Shown: positions 1 through 14,139, numbered from the stretch's first letter. The stretch is 64,000 nucleotides of DNA from Lentzea guizhouensis (GCF_001701025.1 NZ_CP016793.1:806001-870000); one strand, 5' to 3'. The notes: generated from the sequence alone by a model not told the origin. Numbers and translations: made by a program.

Positions 1-786
1 GAACTGCGCGTCGGTGTAGCCGCCGAGCTGGCTGCTCAGGCCGGGGTCGAGGTTGAACGCGACCTGGCCCTGCACCGCCGTGGCGTCGGCGAACGAGACC
101 GCGATGATGTCGTAGGTGGTGGGGACGTCAGCCAGACGCAGAGCGCGCGCACCGTTGTAGAAGTTCTGCCAGTAGCCCGTCAGCACGTGCTTCGGCAGAC
201 CGGTGTTCGGCGGGTTGCTGGTCGTGGTGGTCGTCGTCGTGGTCGTCGTAGTGGTGGTGGTCGACGTCGTCGTGCTCGTGGTCGTGGTCGTCGGCGGCGT
301 GCCGGGACCGTCGAGGTTGACGTCGTCGGCGTAGTAGGCGGGCTGGCCGTACCAGCCGTGCAGGTAGATCGTGACGTTGGTGGCGCTGCCTGAGTTGAAG
401 TCGAGGGTGAGCTGGCTGAAGCCGCTCGAGCCCGGCGTCCACGTGTTCTTCTCCACGCCGCCGGTGACACCGAGGTAGACGTAGCTGCCCTGCACCCACG
501 CGCTCAGCTTGTAGGCCGTGTTCGGCTGCACCGAGACGGTCTGCTGGCACCGCGCGTTGCCCTGGCCGGCCGGGGCGCCCTGCAGCGCGTACTGCCCGGT
601 GCGCTTCGTGCTCGACGTGGCACTGGTGCCCTCGGTGCACGTCCAGCCGCTCAGGTTGCCCGCCTCGAACCCGCTGTTGGCGGCGAGGTTCGCGGCGGCG
701 GCGTTGCCGTTCATCACCAACACCAGACCGGCACAGGCGAAGAAGGCCGACAGCAGCGCTATCGCTGCTCGTCTGGTCTTGGACAT
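1..786 (-). CDS. secreted GH18 chitinase, N-terminal part (runs off left edge)
   Basis: The reading frame is open from ATG at 786 to the window edge, so only the first 262 codons are present. Residues 1 to about 31 form a Sec-type signal peptide (positively charged start, hydrophobic core, AAAA region). About residues 33-150 look like a carbohydrate-binding module with GWTC, LSAWV and YYADDVNLD. A linker at about 162-195 is almost pure Thr/Ser. From about residue 197 the sequence KHVLTGYWQNFYNGA and the following DVPTTYDIIAVSFAD match the start of actinomycete GH18 chitinases. The catalytic DxxDxDxE motif would lie beyond the window. The product would be exported and hydrolyse chitin. A DasR-type site lies directly upstream. 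Confidence 0.85.
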   Translation of the reverse strand, partial: MSKTRRAAIALLSAFFACAGLVLVMNGNAAAANLAANSGFEAGNLSGWTCTEGTSATSSTKRTGQYALQGAPAGQGNARCQQTVSVQPNTAYKLSAWVQGSYVYLGVTGGVEKNTWTPGSSGFSQLTLDFNSGSATNVTIYLHGWYGQPAYYADDVNLDGPGTPPTTTTTSTTTSTTTTTTTTTTTTTTSNPPNTGLPKHVLTGYWQNFYNGARALRLADVPTTYDIIAVSFADATAVQGQVAFNLDPGLSSQLGGYTDAQF

Positions 787-825
787 GGTCCACCTCCACA
801 CATCATGCGGCGGCCATGTTGTGAG

Positions 826-850
826 TGGACTAAAAATGGACTAGACCACT
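826..850 (-). promoter_or_regulatory. DasR-responsive element-like operator upstream of chitinase
   Basis: On the minus strand the sequence AGTGGTCTAGTCCA (837-850) closely matches the dre consensus bound by the N-acetylglucosamine regulator DasR. The half TGGACTA is repeated directly at 826-832 and 837-843, which recalls the direct repeats in Streptomyces chitinase promoters. A TTGACC at 857-862 could be the -35 element. The dre function is inferred from the motif and the gene it precedes. Confidence 0.6.
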
Positions 851-884
851 GCGGTTGGTCAAGCCCTGGTTTAGCTTGGTGGCC

Positions 885-1316
885 GTGTTCACCCTCGAAG
901 ACGCCATCGCGACCGCCACCGCCGCCCACGAGGGCCAGGTCGACAAGTCGGGCCGGCCGTACATCGGACACCCGTTGCGGGTCATGGCCGCCGTGACGGG
1001 CGAGCACGCGCAGATGGCCGCCGTCCTGCACGACGTCATCGAGGACACCCCGGTGACCGGCGCCGACCTGCTCGCCGCCGGCTGCCCGCCCGAGGTCGTC
1101 GACGCCGTCGTCGCGCTGTCGCACCTGCCGGACGAGCCGCAGGAGGACTACCTGCGCCGCGTCGCCGCCAACCCGCTGGCCGTGACGGTGAAGCGCGCCG
1201 ACATCGGCGACAACCTCTCACCGGCCCGCATCGCCCGCCTCGACGCCGCCACCCGAGATCGCTTGAAGGCCAAGTACGCGCGTGCGCTGGGGTTGCTCGA
1301 CGAGTTCGTGAGCTAG
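885..1316 (+). CDS. HD-domain phosphohydrolase (MESH1/SpoT-hydrolase-like)
   Basis: A 143-residue single-domain protein resembling the hydrolase domain of RelA/SpoT enzymes and stand-alone MESH1 proteins. Visible metal-site residues are His29 (YIGHPLRV), His49-Asp50 in AVLHDVIEDT with Glu53-Asp54, and a late Asp in ADIGDNLSP. These correspond to the Mn-binding HD pocket. The family hydrolyses (p)ppGpp or NADPH; which substrate applies here cannot be read from the sequence. GTG at 885 is preferred because similarity begins there, but GTG 879 and TTG 855 are also in frame and no good ribosome site decides between them. The gene diverges from the chitinase. Confidence 0.75.
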   Translation: MFTLEDAIATATAAHEGQVDKSGRPYIGHPLRVMAAVTGEHAQMAAVLHDVIEDTPVTGADLLAAGCPPEVVDAVVALSHLPDEPQEDYLRRVAANPLAVTVKRADIGDNLSPARIARLDAATRDRLKAKYARALGLLDEFVS

Positions 1317-1390
1317 CTGACCTTCTTCATCGGTACAGACCTCGTGAACAGGGTGTATTATCGAATCGTAACCAAGATTGGAAGGACACG

Positions 1391-1615
1391 ATGACCCGCC
1401 ACGACCTGTCCGTGAAGTCCCTGCGATCGAGCCTGGCGACCCGCCGTGACGCTCGGACGAAGCGCCGGAGCCTGGAGCGGCAGTTGGCCAGCTACACCTC
1501 CGAGAGCGACCGCCTCGAACTGGACGCCATCCTCTCCCGCCACAGCACCGAGGAGACGAGCGAGCTCCGTTCGATCATCAACCGCCAGGCGATGGACCGC
1601 TTGATCCACGCCTGA
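1391..1615 (+). CDS. small basic hypothetical protein (74 aa)
   Basis: A 74-residue protein rich in Arg, Ser and Leu, predicted to be helical, with an Arg-rich first half (SLATRRDARTKRRSLERQL) and a more acidic second half (STEETSELRSIINRQ). A ribosome-binding site GGAAGGA sits five bases before the ATG, and a TATTAT at 1356-1361 could be the -10 element. A clear terminator follows. This strongly suggests an independently transcribed gene. I recognise no domain; the composition resembles small DNA-associated or ribosome-associated actinomycete proteins, but that is only an impression. Confidence 0.65.
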   Translation: MTRHDLSVKSLRSSLATRRDARTKRRSLERQLASYTSESDRLELDAILSRHSTEETSELRSIINRQAMDRLIHA

Positions 1616-1629
1616 CCGGCACCTGTGTG

Positions 1630-1670
1630 GGCCACCCCCGGCAACGCCGCCGCGGGTGGCCTTTGCGTTT
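1630..1670 (+). terminator. intrinsic terminator after the small basic protein
   Basis: The arms GGCCACCC (1630-1637) and GGGTGGCC (1654-1661) pair and are followed by TTTGCGTTT. It ends the 74-residue gene and lies 17 bases before the end of the convergent methyltransferase gene. Confidence 0.75.
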
Positions 1671-1686
1671 CCAGGGTGCGGATCTT

Positions 1687-2298
1687 CTAGTAAAGGCGCT
1701 TTACCACGAGCACGTTGTCCTTGCGCGGCTCCTGCTGACCATCCGGTCCGACGAGCATCCGCTCGACGACGTCGTCGGTGATGATGATCCAGTTGTCGCC
1801 GAGCTTGAGGTGGTCGAGCACGTCCTTGGTCGTCGGGAAGTAGTAGTCGTGGTGCTCCGACCACGACGGCGCGCTCGCGTGCCCGCCGACGACCAGCCGC
1901 CCGCCGGGAGCGACCGCCTCCGAAGCGCGCTTGAGGATGCTGTTGCGCTCCCCGTCCTCCTCGACCGGCGAGTGCAGGAACTGAGCACTGACGAGGTCGT
2001 ACTGCCCCTCCGGGAACGTGTCCTTGAGGTCGTGCCGCTCCACCGAGATCTCGACGCCGGCGTCGGCCGCATGCCGCAACGCCCGGTCGAGCGCCACCTG
2101 CGACACGTCGACACCGAGCACCCGCCACCCCCTGCTCGCGAGCCACACGGCGTCGCCACCCTCGGCGCACCCGAGGTCGAGCGCACTGCCCGGCGTCAGG
2201 TCGGCGGCCTCGCGCACCAGCAACGGGTTCGGGTTGCCGGACCACACCTGGTCCCGCTCCGAGTAGAAGGACTCCCAGAACTCCTGCGCAGTCGTCAT
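1687..2298 (-). CDS. class I SAM-dependent methyltransferase
   Basis: About 203 residues with a Rossmann-type methyltransferase core. Motif I is ALDLGCAEGGDAVWLA, motif II acidic residue lies in VLGVDVSQVAL, and a post-I segment YDLVSAQFLHSP follows. The N-terminus (FWESFYSERDQVWSGNPNPLL) is typical of TehB/thiopurine-methyltransferase-like small-molecule methyltransferases. The substrate is unknown. ATG at 2298 is chosen; GTG at 2307 is in frame three codons earlier, and neither has a convincing ribosome site. A perfect palindrome 40 bp upstream suggests repressor control. Confidence 0.75.
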   Translation of the reverse strand: MTTAQEFWESFYSERDQVWSGNPNPLLVREAADLTPGSALDLGCAEGGDAVWLASRGWRVLGVDVSQVALDRALRHAADAGVEISVERHDLKDTFPEGQYDLVSAQFLHSPVEEDGERNSILKRASEAVAPGGRLVVGGHASAPSWSEHHDYYFPTTKDVLDHLKLGDNWIIITDDVVERMLVGPDGQQEPRKDNVLVVKRLY

Positions 2299-2339
2299 GC
2301 TGTCCACGATGCGCGCGACAGTGCCGTTATGGCAAACCT

Positions 2340-2358
2340 CGTTGCTGATTCAGCAACG
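2340..2358 (-). promoter_or_regulatory. perfect 19-bp palindrome, probable operator
   Basis: CGTTGCTGA, one central base, TCAGCAACG form a perfect inverted repeat. On the minus strand a possible -35 TTGCTG lies inside it, and CATAAC about 19 bp downstream could be the -10 element. A TetR-like dimeric repressor bound here would block the methyltransferase promoter. The regulator is not encoded next to it. Confidence 0.5.
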
Positions 2359-2482
2359 CCCGCCGGTCGTGCAGCCGATGCTGCGAGGAGGAGCCACGAC
2401 GATGAGCAAGGTCATCAGCGCCCAGGTCTTCGCACACGCCTGCACCACGCCGTCAAGCGCTGAACCCGACCACGTGACCCTG

Positions 2483-2565
2483 TGCCCCTGGCAGGAGTCG
2501 AACCTGCACGCCCGTGCGGGCACCCGGTTTTGAGCCGACCGCGTCTGCCGTTCCGCCACAGGGGC
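2483..2565 (-). tRNA. tRNA-Leu (CAA)
   Basis: An 83-base sequence folds as a long-variable-arm tRNA: acceptor GCCCCTG/CAGGGGC, T-loop TTCGACT, and anticodon loop CTCAAAA with anticodon CAA. The discriminator base is A. No CCA is encoded. The top anticodon pair (27-43) reads G-G, a mismatch. It is the last of three tRNAs transcribed in the same direction. Confidence 0.85.
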
Positions 2566-2574
2566 TCGGTGGAG

Positions 2575-2646
2575 TGGCTCCCCAGGGAGTCGAACCCTGT
2601 CCTCCGGATCTTCACCCCGGTGCTCTACCAGTTGAGCTAAAGAGCC
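2575..2646 (-). tRNA. tRNA-Phe (GAA)
   Basis: A 72-base cloverleaf: acceptor GGCTCTT/GGGAGCC (two G-U pairs), D-stem GCTC/GAGC, anticodon loop GTGAAGA giving GAA, T-stem CAGGG/CCCTG and discriminator A. No CCA is encoded. Position 32 is G, which is unusual. The anticodon assigns it to phenylalanine. Confidence 0.75.
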
Positions 2647-2672
2647 ATTGGCGCATTTGAAACGCGCACACG

Positions 2673-2746
2673 CGCTCACGACGGGACTCGAACCCGCGAA
2701 TCGCCGCATCGACAATGCGGTGCCCTAGCCTCTGGGCCACGTGAGC
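2673..2746 (-). tRNA. tRNA-Asp (GTC)
   Basis: A 74-base cloverleaf: acceptor GCTCACG/CGTGAGC, anticodon stem CCGCA/TGCGG around loop TTGTCGA with anticodon GTC, and T-stem GCGGG/CCCGT. The discriminator is G, as expected for aspartate tRNAs. No CCA is encoded. It is first in the minus-strand tRNA cluster. Confidence 0.8.
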
Positions 2747-2778
2747 AAACAAAAGAGCCGCCCTGAGCAGGACGGCTC
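2747..2778 (-). terminator. intrinsic terminator between micro-ORF and tRNA-Asp
   Basis: On the minus strand GAGCCG and CGGCTC form the base of a hairpin with further CCTG/CAGG pairing and one C-A mismatch, followed by TTTTGTTT. It would end the transcript carrying the 19-codon ORF before the tRNA cluster. Confidence 0.65.
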
Positions 2779-2796
2779 ACCTGGACCTGGAACAGG

Positions 2797-2856
2797 TCAC
2801 AAGAGCGCGTCCACCCGCGCAAAGAGATCAAACCGGGGATCCGACAAGTCACTCAT
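2797..2856 (-). CDS. candidate 19-residue micro-protein
   Basis: An ATG at 2856 opens a 19-codon frame with product MSDLSDPRFDLFARVDALL and a TGA stop. A strong ribosome site GAGAGGA lies six bases before the ATG, and a terminator follows 19 bp after the stop. The peptide is amphipathic with acidic residues spaced through Leu/Phe positions. It lies 115 bp downstream of the DUF72 gene on the same strand and could share its transcript. No family is recognised. Coding is inferred only from the ribosome site and terminator framing. Confidence 0.35.
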   Translation of the reverse strand: MSDLSDPRFDLFARVDALL

Positions 2857-2970
2857 GCCACGTCCTCTCGGTTCGAAGGTGCCCACAGCATCACCCACCC
2901 CGCCCGGCGCGTTCAACCGAATAAAGCTGCTCAGTGAACAGCGCGCGACGCGTGTGACAGACCCGTTCGC

Positions 2971-3822
2971 TCAGAACAGAGTTGCGGGCTCGACCGGCTC
3001 GGGCTCGGGCAGCGCGTCGAGTTCGGGCATGAGCGTTCGCACGTCGTCGTGGAACCGGCGGGCGAGCGCGGGCGCGTCGTCGTTGTCGGGGGTGTGCACG
3101 AACACCGTCGGCGACCGGCCTTCCCCCAGCCAGTCGGCGACCACCTCGGTCCACGGCCGCCACCCCTCGACCGTGTCCTCGACCGAGTCCCGGCCCAGGT
3201 AGCGGACGATCGGCTGGTCGGTCAGCGCCCGCGTACGCCGCGGCAACCGCGGTTTCCTGTCCCAGGCCTCCCGCTCGGCTTCGCTGGTCGGCGGGCTCCG
3301 GAAGAAGACCTCGGTGTCGAACGGCACCCACTCGGCGTCCACGCCGTCGAGCGCTCCCTCCAGCAGCGACGTCGCGCCGGCGTCGGAGAAGAACGCGGGG
3401 TGACGCACCTCCACGGCACGCCGCAGGCCTGCGGGCAGCCTGCGCAGGAAGCGGGCCAGGGCGTCGACGTCCGCCGGGCCGAACGAGCCCGGCAACTGGG
3501 TCCACAGGACGGCGCGTTCGCCGAGGGGTTCGACTGCGTCCAGGAACGCCCGCATCTGCACCTCGACGCCTGCCAGCCGGCGCTCGTGCGTGACGGCCTT
3601 GGGCACCTTGACCACGAACCGAAAAGCGGGGTCCGTCTGCCGCGCCCAGGCCTCGACGGTCTTGCGGGCAGGCGTCGCGTAGAACGTGGTGTTGCCCTCG
3701 ACGGCGTTGCACCAGCCCGCGTAGGCCCGCAGTCGCTCCCCGGCGGGAAGCGACTGCGGCAGGAACCGCCCGAGCCACGCCTTGTGGTTCCACATCGCGC
3801 AACCGACGTGAAGAAGTACCAC
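2971..3822 (-). CDS. DUF72 domain-containing protein (YecE-like)
   Basis: A 283-residue protein matching the DUF72 family, a TIM-barrel fold of unknown catalytic role. Family hallmarks are the N-terminal HVGCAMWNHKAWLGRFLP, the central AVEGNTTFYATPARKTVEAW, FRFVVKVPKAVTHERRL, the WTQLPGSFGP strand and the later VEVRHPAFF. The length agrees with actinobacterial members. Start ATG at 3822 is five bases upstream of the lepA stop region on the same strand, so the two may be co-transcribed. No membrane segment or signal peptide is seen. Confidence 0.85.
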   Translation of the reverse strand: MVLLHVGCAMWNHKAWLGRFLPQSLPAGERLRAYAGWCNAVEGNTTFYATPARKTVEAWARQTDPAFRFVVKVPKAVTHERRLAGVEVQMRAFLDAVEPLGERAVLWTQLPGSFGPADVDALARFLRRLPAGLRRAVEVRHPAFFSDAGATSLLEGALDGVDAEWVPFDTEVFFRSPPTSEAEREAWDRKPRLPRRTRALTDQPIVRYLGRDSVEDTVEGWRPWTEVVADWLGEGRSPTVFVHTPDNDDAPALARRFHDDVRTLMPELDALPEPEPVEPATLF

Positions 3823-3827
3823 GACGC

Positions 3828-5663
<1,836 letters not shown>

Positions 5664-5746
5664 GGTGGTCCTCAGCAGGAAATCGGACGGGTGTCCCCTT
5701 ATGGTCCCATAGAAGCCGACGTGCTCTGCACCGCTAGGGTCCGTTC

Positions 5747-6175
5747 GTGCTGATGAACGGTGAAGACCCCCGCCCGGCCAAGGGTGCGGTCCGCGAGATC
5801 CACGACGCCACCGGGGCCGTGAAGCTCGAGTACGAGCCCTCCGCGGACGGCGACGCGGACCCCGGTGAGGTCGTCTGGGCCTGGGTGCCCTTCGAAGAGG
5901 ACGCGAACCGCGGCAAGGACCGCCCGCTGCTGGTCGTGGGCCGGGCCAGGGACGAACTGATCGCGTTGATGCTCTCCTCGAAGGAGCCGCGCGACGACTA
6001 CCTGGAGCTCGGCGCCGGTGCCTGGGACCGCGACGGCCGCCCGTCCTACCTTCGCCTCGACCGGGTGTTCGCCCTCGACACCGACGACGACATCCGCCGC
6101 GAGGGCGCCGTGCTCGGCCCGGCCGCGTTCGGTCAGGTCGTCGACGCACTGCGCGACCGGCACGGCTGGCGCTGA
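5747..6175 (+). CDS. PemK/MazF-like toxin-family protein
   Basis: A 142-residue protein whose middle resembles the PemK/MazF fold: [27 protein letters not shown], then a strand [11 protein letters not shown] and a C-terminal [11 protein letters not shown] segment. MazF-type proteins are ribosome-independent RNA endonucleases, but actinomycete members beside lepA are uncharacterised. No antitoxin gene is adjacent, so a role as a classical toxin is doubtful. GTG at 5747 is used; ATG at 5753 is two codons later. The first 35 residues are charged and precede the fold. Confidence 0.65.
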   Translation: MLMNGEDPRPAKGAVREIHDATGAVKLEYEPSADGDADPGEVVWAWVPFEEDANRGKDRPLLVVGRARDELIALMLSSKEPRDDYLELGAGAWDRDGRPSYLRLDRVFALDTDDDIRREGAVLGPAAFGQVVDALRDRHGWR

Positions 6176-6219
6176 CCGCGACGGCGGGGGCGCCTGGCCA
6201 CAGTGCGCCCCCGCCGCTC

Positions 6220-7056
6220 TCAGGCCGCGTGCGGTCCCTGGTCGCCGTGCCGCCGCCCGGCGTACTCCACCAGCTTGTCCCGCGACTTCTCCGCGTCGAG
6301 CGCGACCTCGGCCAGCCGGTCGAACAGCAGCCTGACCCGCGCGATCGCGCTGGGGTCCTGCACGAACACCTGCGCCAGCTCGGTCTCGCTGAACGCGACC
6401 GGCGCCGCCTTCTCGTACTCCCAGAGCAGACACCCGTTCGACGGCACGACGACCCTCGTCGGCACCACCCGGATGAGGTGCTTCTCGGACAGCAGCCGCG
6501 CGCACTGGTCCTCCATCACCCGCCGGCCGCCGACCCGCTGCTGCAGCGCGAACTCGTGGACGTAGAACAGGCACCTCGGCCGGTCAGGACGCCGCAGCAC
6601 GGTCTGCCGGTCCATCCGGTGCTGCACGACCGGCGGAACTCGCCCGTTGACCCCGAACCCGCCGAGCCGGTGCAGCGCGTCCGCGTACTCCTGCGTTTGC
6701 ACGAGTCCCGGCACTTTTGTCGCCGAGTAACTCGTTATCGCTGTCGCCGTGGACTCGGCGACCGCCACTGTGCGCGCGTCGTCCACGCCGTGCACGAGGT
6801 ACTCGTCGAAGGCGTACCGGTAGCGGCGCCGGAACTCGTCGATGAACTGGATGTCCCTGCCGCACATGGTGAACAGCTGCACCAGGTCGATGTCGGTGGC
6901 CCGCACCTTGCCGTGCTCCAGGTTGGACACCTTGCTCGGATCCCAGCCCAGCCGCACCGCGAGCGCGGCCCCGCTCATGCCCGCGCCGGTCTCCCGGACC
7001 TGGCGCAGCTCGTCGCCCAAGTCCCTGCTGTACGGGGTGGAAGTGAATGCAGTCAC
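6220..7056 (-). CDS. XRE-family regulator with DUF5753 domain
   Basis: A 278-residue regulator. Residues 12-68 form a helix-turn-helix ([20 protein letters not shown], then [20 protein letters not shown]). The remainder is a DUF5753 ligand/partner domain with [15 protein letters not shown] and [14 protein letters not shown]. This family is abundant in actinomycetes and is usually followed by a small DUF397 gene (Scr1-type pairs, morphological or antibiotic control). No DUF397 gene is present here, which makes this an orphan regulator. It lies between lepA and the rrn terminator. Confidence 0.85.
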   Translation of the reverse strand: MTAFTSTPYSRDLGDELRQVRETGAGMSGAALAVRLGWDPSKVSNLEHGKVRATDIDLVQLFTMCGRDIQFIDEFRRRYRYAFDEYLVHGVDDARTVAVAESTATAITSYSATKVPGLVQTQEYADALHRLGGFGVNGRVPPVVQHRMDRQTVLRRPDRPRCLFYVHEFALQQRVGGRRVMEDQCARLLSEKHLIRVVPTRVVVPSNGCLLWEYEKAAPVAFSETELAQVFVQDPSAIARVRLLFDRLAEVALDAEKSRDKLVEYAGRRHGDQGPHAA

Positions 7057-7168
7057 AGGAAAAAGTTATGGCTTGTATTTATTCCATGGCAGGGGCTCAT
7101 TCGGGTGAAAAGACCCGCGCCGGCCGGGACGCCGGTCGTGCCGCCGCACGCGGACTGCCCTTGGACGT

Positions 7169-7213
7169 GAAAAAGCCCTGCGGGGAGCGCTTGTGGCGCT
7201 CAACCCGCAGGGC
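7169..7213 (-). terminator. rRNA operon terminator
   Basis: On the minus strand GCCCTGCGGGTTGAGCGC pairs across a short loop with its complement, and the hairpin is followed by TTTTTCACG. It lies just downstream of the 5S rRNA and is the expected end of the rrn transcript. Confidence 0.85.
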
Positions 7214-7221
7214 AAATTAAG

Positions 7222-7339
7222 TTCGGCGGCGACCTACTCTCCCACACCGTAACCAGTGCAGTACCATCGGCGCAGAAGGGCTTAACTACCGGGTTCGGAA
7301 TGGGACCGGGTGTTTCCCCAACGCTATAACCACCGAAAC
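7222..7339 (-). rRNA. rrf: 5S ribosomal RNA
   Basis: About 118 bases read on the minus strand, with the conserved CCCGGTCCCATTCCGAACC and the closing GGGAGAGTAGGTCGCCGCC typical of actinobacterial 5S rRNA. Ends are placed to within a few bases. Confidence 0.93.
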
Positions 7340-7430
7340 ACTATGAAATTACAACCAACAACCCCGCAAGGGATTGCGATCGGTTCTGGTTGTTCTTCCA
7401 GAACCGCACAGTGGATGCGTAGCGTCTTTG

Positions 7431-12368
<4,938 letters not shown>

Positions 12369-12679
12369 GGATTGTGTTTGATCGCTCCAGACGGAATATG
12401 TCTGGCATCAATCTGTTCTACTCAAAGGAACTACCTCGACGAGGAGGTAATTCATATATTACTGGCTGTGTTATCGGCACGCTGTTGAGTTCTCAAAGAA
12501 CACGCGCTCACCGGTTCCAGTCTCCGTTTCCGGAGGCTTTCTCTCGGGGCTGTGTTTGAAGCTTATTTGGTCTCGCTGTCCGGTGTCAAATCGGCCTCTC
12601 GGAGGCTCTTTCTCTTCCGGTTTTTTGGCCAGGCCCGTGCCGGTTGGTATTTCCGGCCCGCTTCGCTCTGACATGGAGA
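12369..12679 (-). promoter_or_regulatory. rRNA leader with antitermination-like box
   Basis: The 311-bp transcribed leader between the rrn promoter and 16S has no gene. On the minus strand TGTTCTTTGAGAACTCAACA (12483-12502) is the conserved actinobacterial leader motif found before both 16S and 23S, associated with antitermination and processing. The rest is pyrimidine-rich and will contain the 5' arm of the 16S processing stem. Confidence 0.65.
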
Positions 12680-12708
12680 ACATTACACGGGCCTGTTTCG
12701 ATCTCCAA
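12680..12708 (-). promoter_or_regulatory. rrn promoter
   Basis: On the minus strand TTGGAG (12703-12708) and TAATGT (12680-12685) are spaced by 17 bp, a good match to housekeeping-sigma promoters of actinobacterial rrn operons. It lies about 310 bp upstream of 16S. Additional promoters may exist. Confidence 0.65.
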
Positions 12709-12720
12709 ATCGGGGGTCCC

Positions 12721-12745
12721 GGTAACCGCCACACGGGCGGCTACC
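12721..12745 (-). terminator. hairpin after the PL6 lyase gene
   Basis: Arms GGTAACCGCC and GGCGGCTACC pair with one G-U wobble around a five-base loop. It lies 17 bp beyond the PL6 stop and just upstream of the rrn promoter, so it probably insulates the two transcripts. There is no U tract. Confidence 0.5.
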
Positions 12746-12761
12746 AGGACAAACGCGTTCG

Positions 12762-14096
12762 TCAGGGTGCGGAGACCCCGACGTCGGCCTTCGTCAGCGG
12801 CTTCCGCACCGCCGACGAGTTGTACTCATCCGCCCCGACATCACGCGTGCCGGAGCGCGCCTGAAGGTCGAAGTCCCGCGTCACATAGGAGTAGGTGCCC
12901 ACCGACGCGTTCACCGCAGGGCTTCCAGACGCGAGACGCAGCAGACCGTTCGCGTCACGCACGAGCTTCGGGTCCACCGTCTTGTAGCCGTTCGGCATGC
13001 CGGCGGTGCCGCCCCACACGATGTTGCCCTCGTACTTCACCGTCGAGCCGCTCATCATGTCGACGAGCTTCGACGACGAGCCCTGGATGACGTTGTTCGC
13101 GAGCACGCAGTCCTTCGGCGCATGAGTACCGGTGTCGCTGTCGACCACGGCGCCGGAGCCGACCAGGGTGTTGAACGCGACCGTCACGCGGTCGGGACGG
13201 TCGTGCGAGGTGGAGGTCGGCCCGCTGTCCGTCTCCGAGCCCTTGCCGAACACGATCGCGCGGTCACCTGTGTTCTGCACGTAGTTGTTGAACACCTTGT
13301 GGTCGTTCCCGTGGAACCGGATGCCACTGCCGAACAGCAGGTTACCCTCCACGGCCGTGCGGTTGCCGTGGCGCAGGACGATGTAGCCCTTGCTGTCGCG
13401 AATGGTGTTGAAGCGGACGGTGTTGTCCGAGGACTTCACCGAGATCGCCTCGGGGTCGCCGTTGGCCTTCTCGAACAGGTTGTGCTCGATGACCGCGTAC
13501 GCCGACTTCGACTGCTTGTGGCTGTAGCCGAGCCGGATCGACTCACCGCCGTTCGAACCGGAGAACGAGTGGTTGTAGAAGTAGTTGTGGTGGATCCAGG
13601 TCCGCTTGGCGATCTCGGTGCCGGACCCGGTGACCTGCAGGTACACGCCCTCGTTGCTGCGGTTCGAGAACGTGTTGTGGTCGACCTGCACGTCGTCGGC
13701 GCTCACCGTGAGAGAGGCGCCGTCCTTGTTGCCGTTGTAGGTGTTGCGGGTGATGCGGGTGGCCTGGGCCTCGACCGGGACCGACATCGTGCTGGTCCCG
13801 TCGAAGACGAAGCCCTCGACGGTCACGCCACGCACGGCGCCGAGCGCGAAGCCACCGCTGGTGAACACGGTGCCGCCGGCCCGTCGCGCGGCGACGGTGA
13901 TGTCGGACCTGGTGATCTTGATGGTCCCGGCGTGCACGCCGTCGGCCAGCTCGATGCGCTGACCTGACCGGGCGGTGTCGATGGCGGCCTGCAGCGAGGC
14001 CGTGCTCGACACCGCGACGACGGCGGCGTGCGCCGGTACGTGCACGAAGGACGACAGCAGGGCGGCCGCGGCGATTGCGGCCAGTGATCGGATCAT
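12762..14096 (-). CDS. secreted PL6 polysaccharide lyase (chondroitinase-B type)
   Basis: A 444-residue exported protein. Residues 1-25 are a signal peptide (IRSLAAIAAAALLSSF then AHA). The rest is a right-handed parallel beta-helix with repeated strands such as VTVEGFVFDGTS and VQVDHNTFSNRSNEGVYLQV. Catalytic residues of chondroitinase B are conserved with the same spacing: Lys221 in EAISVKSSDN, Arg242 and His243 in YIVLRHGNR. Acidic residues before Lys221 would bind calcium. The family cleaves alginate or dermatan sulfate by beta-elimination; the substrate is not determined. ATG at 14096 is preferred to the upstream ATG because GGAG precedes it and the signal peptide begins there. Confidence 0.85.
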   Translation of the reverse strand: MIRSLAAIAAAALLSSFVHVPAHAAVVAVSSTASLQAAIDTARSGQRIELADGVHAGTIKITRSDITVAARRAGGTVFTSGGFALGAVRGVTVEGFVFDGTSTMSVPVEAQATRITRNTYNGNKDGASLTVSADDVQVDHNTFSNRSNEGVYLQVTGSGTEIAKRTWIHHNYFYNHSFSGSNGGESIRLGYSHKQSKSAYAVIEHNLFEKANGDPEAISVKSSDNTVRFNTIRDSKGYIVLRHGNRTAVEGNLLFGSGIRFHGNDHKVFNNYVQNTGDRAIVFGKGSETDSGPTSTSHDRPDRVTVAFNTLVGSGAVVDSDTGTHAPKDCVLANNVIQGSSSKLVDMMSGSTVKYEGNIVWGGTAGMPNGYKTVDPKLVRDANGLLRLASGSPAVNASVGTYSYVTRDFDLQARSGTRDVGADEYNSSAVRKPLTKADVGVSAP

Positions 14097-14139
14097 TCGC
14101 CGACTCCGTTGTGGGCAAGTCGGCGGCGGTAGGAGCAAG

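Noticed and set aside
128..799. Long minus-strand Arg-rich frame over the chitinase
   Set aside because: It is a frame shadow. The frame starting at 786 has a signal peptide, linker and GH18 similarity.
2402..2533. Plus-strand small frame with GAGGAGGAG before its ATG
   Set aside because: It runs antisense into tRNA-Leu and has no similarity; the ribosome-like sequence could be chance.
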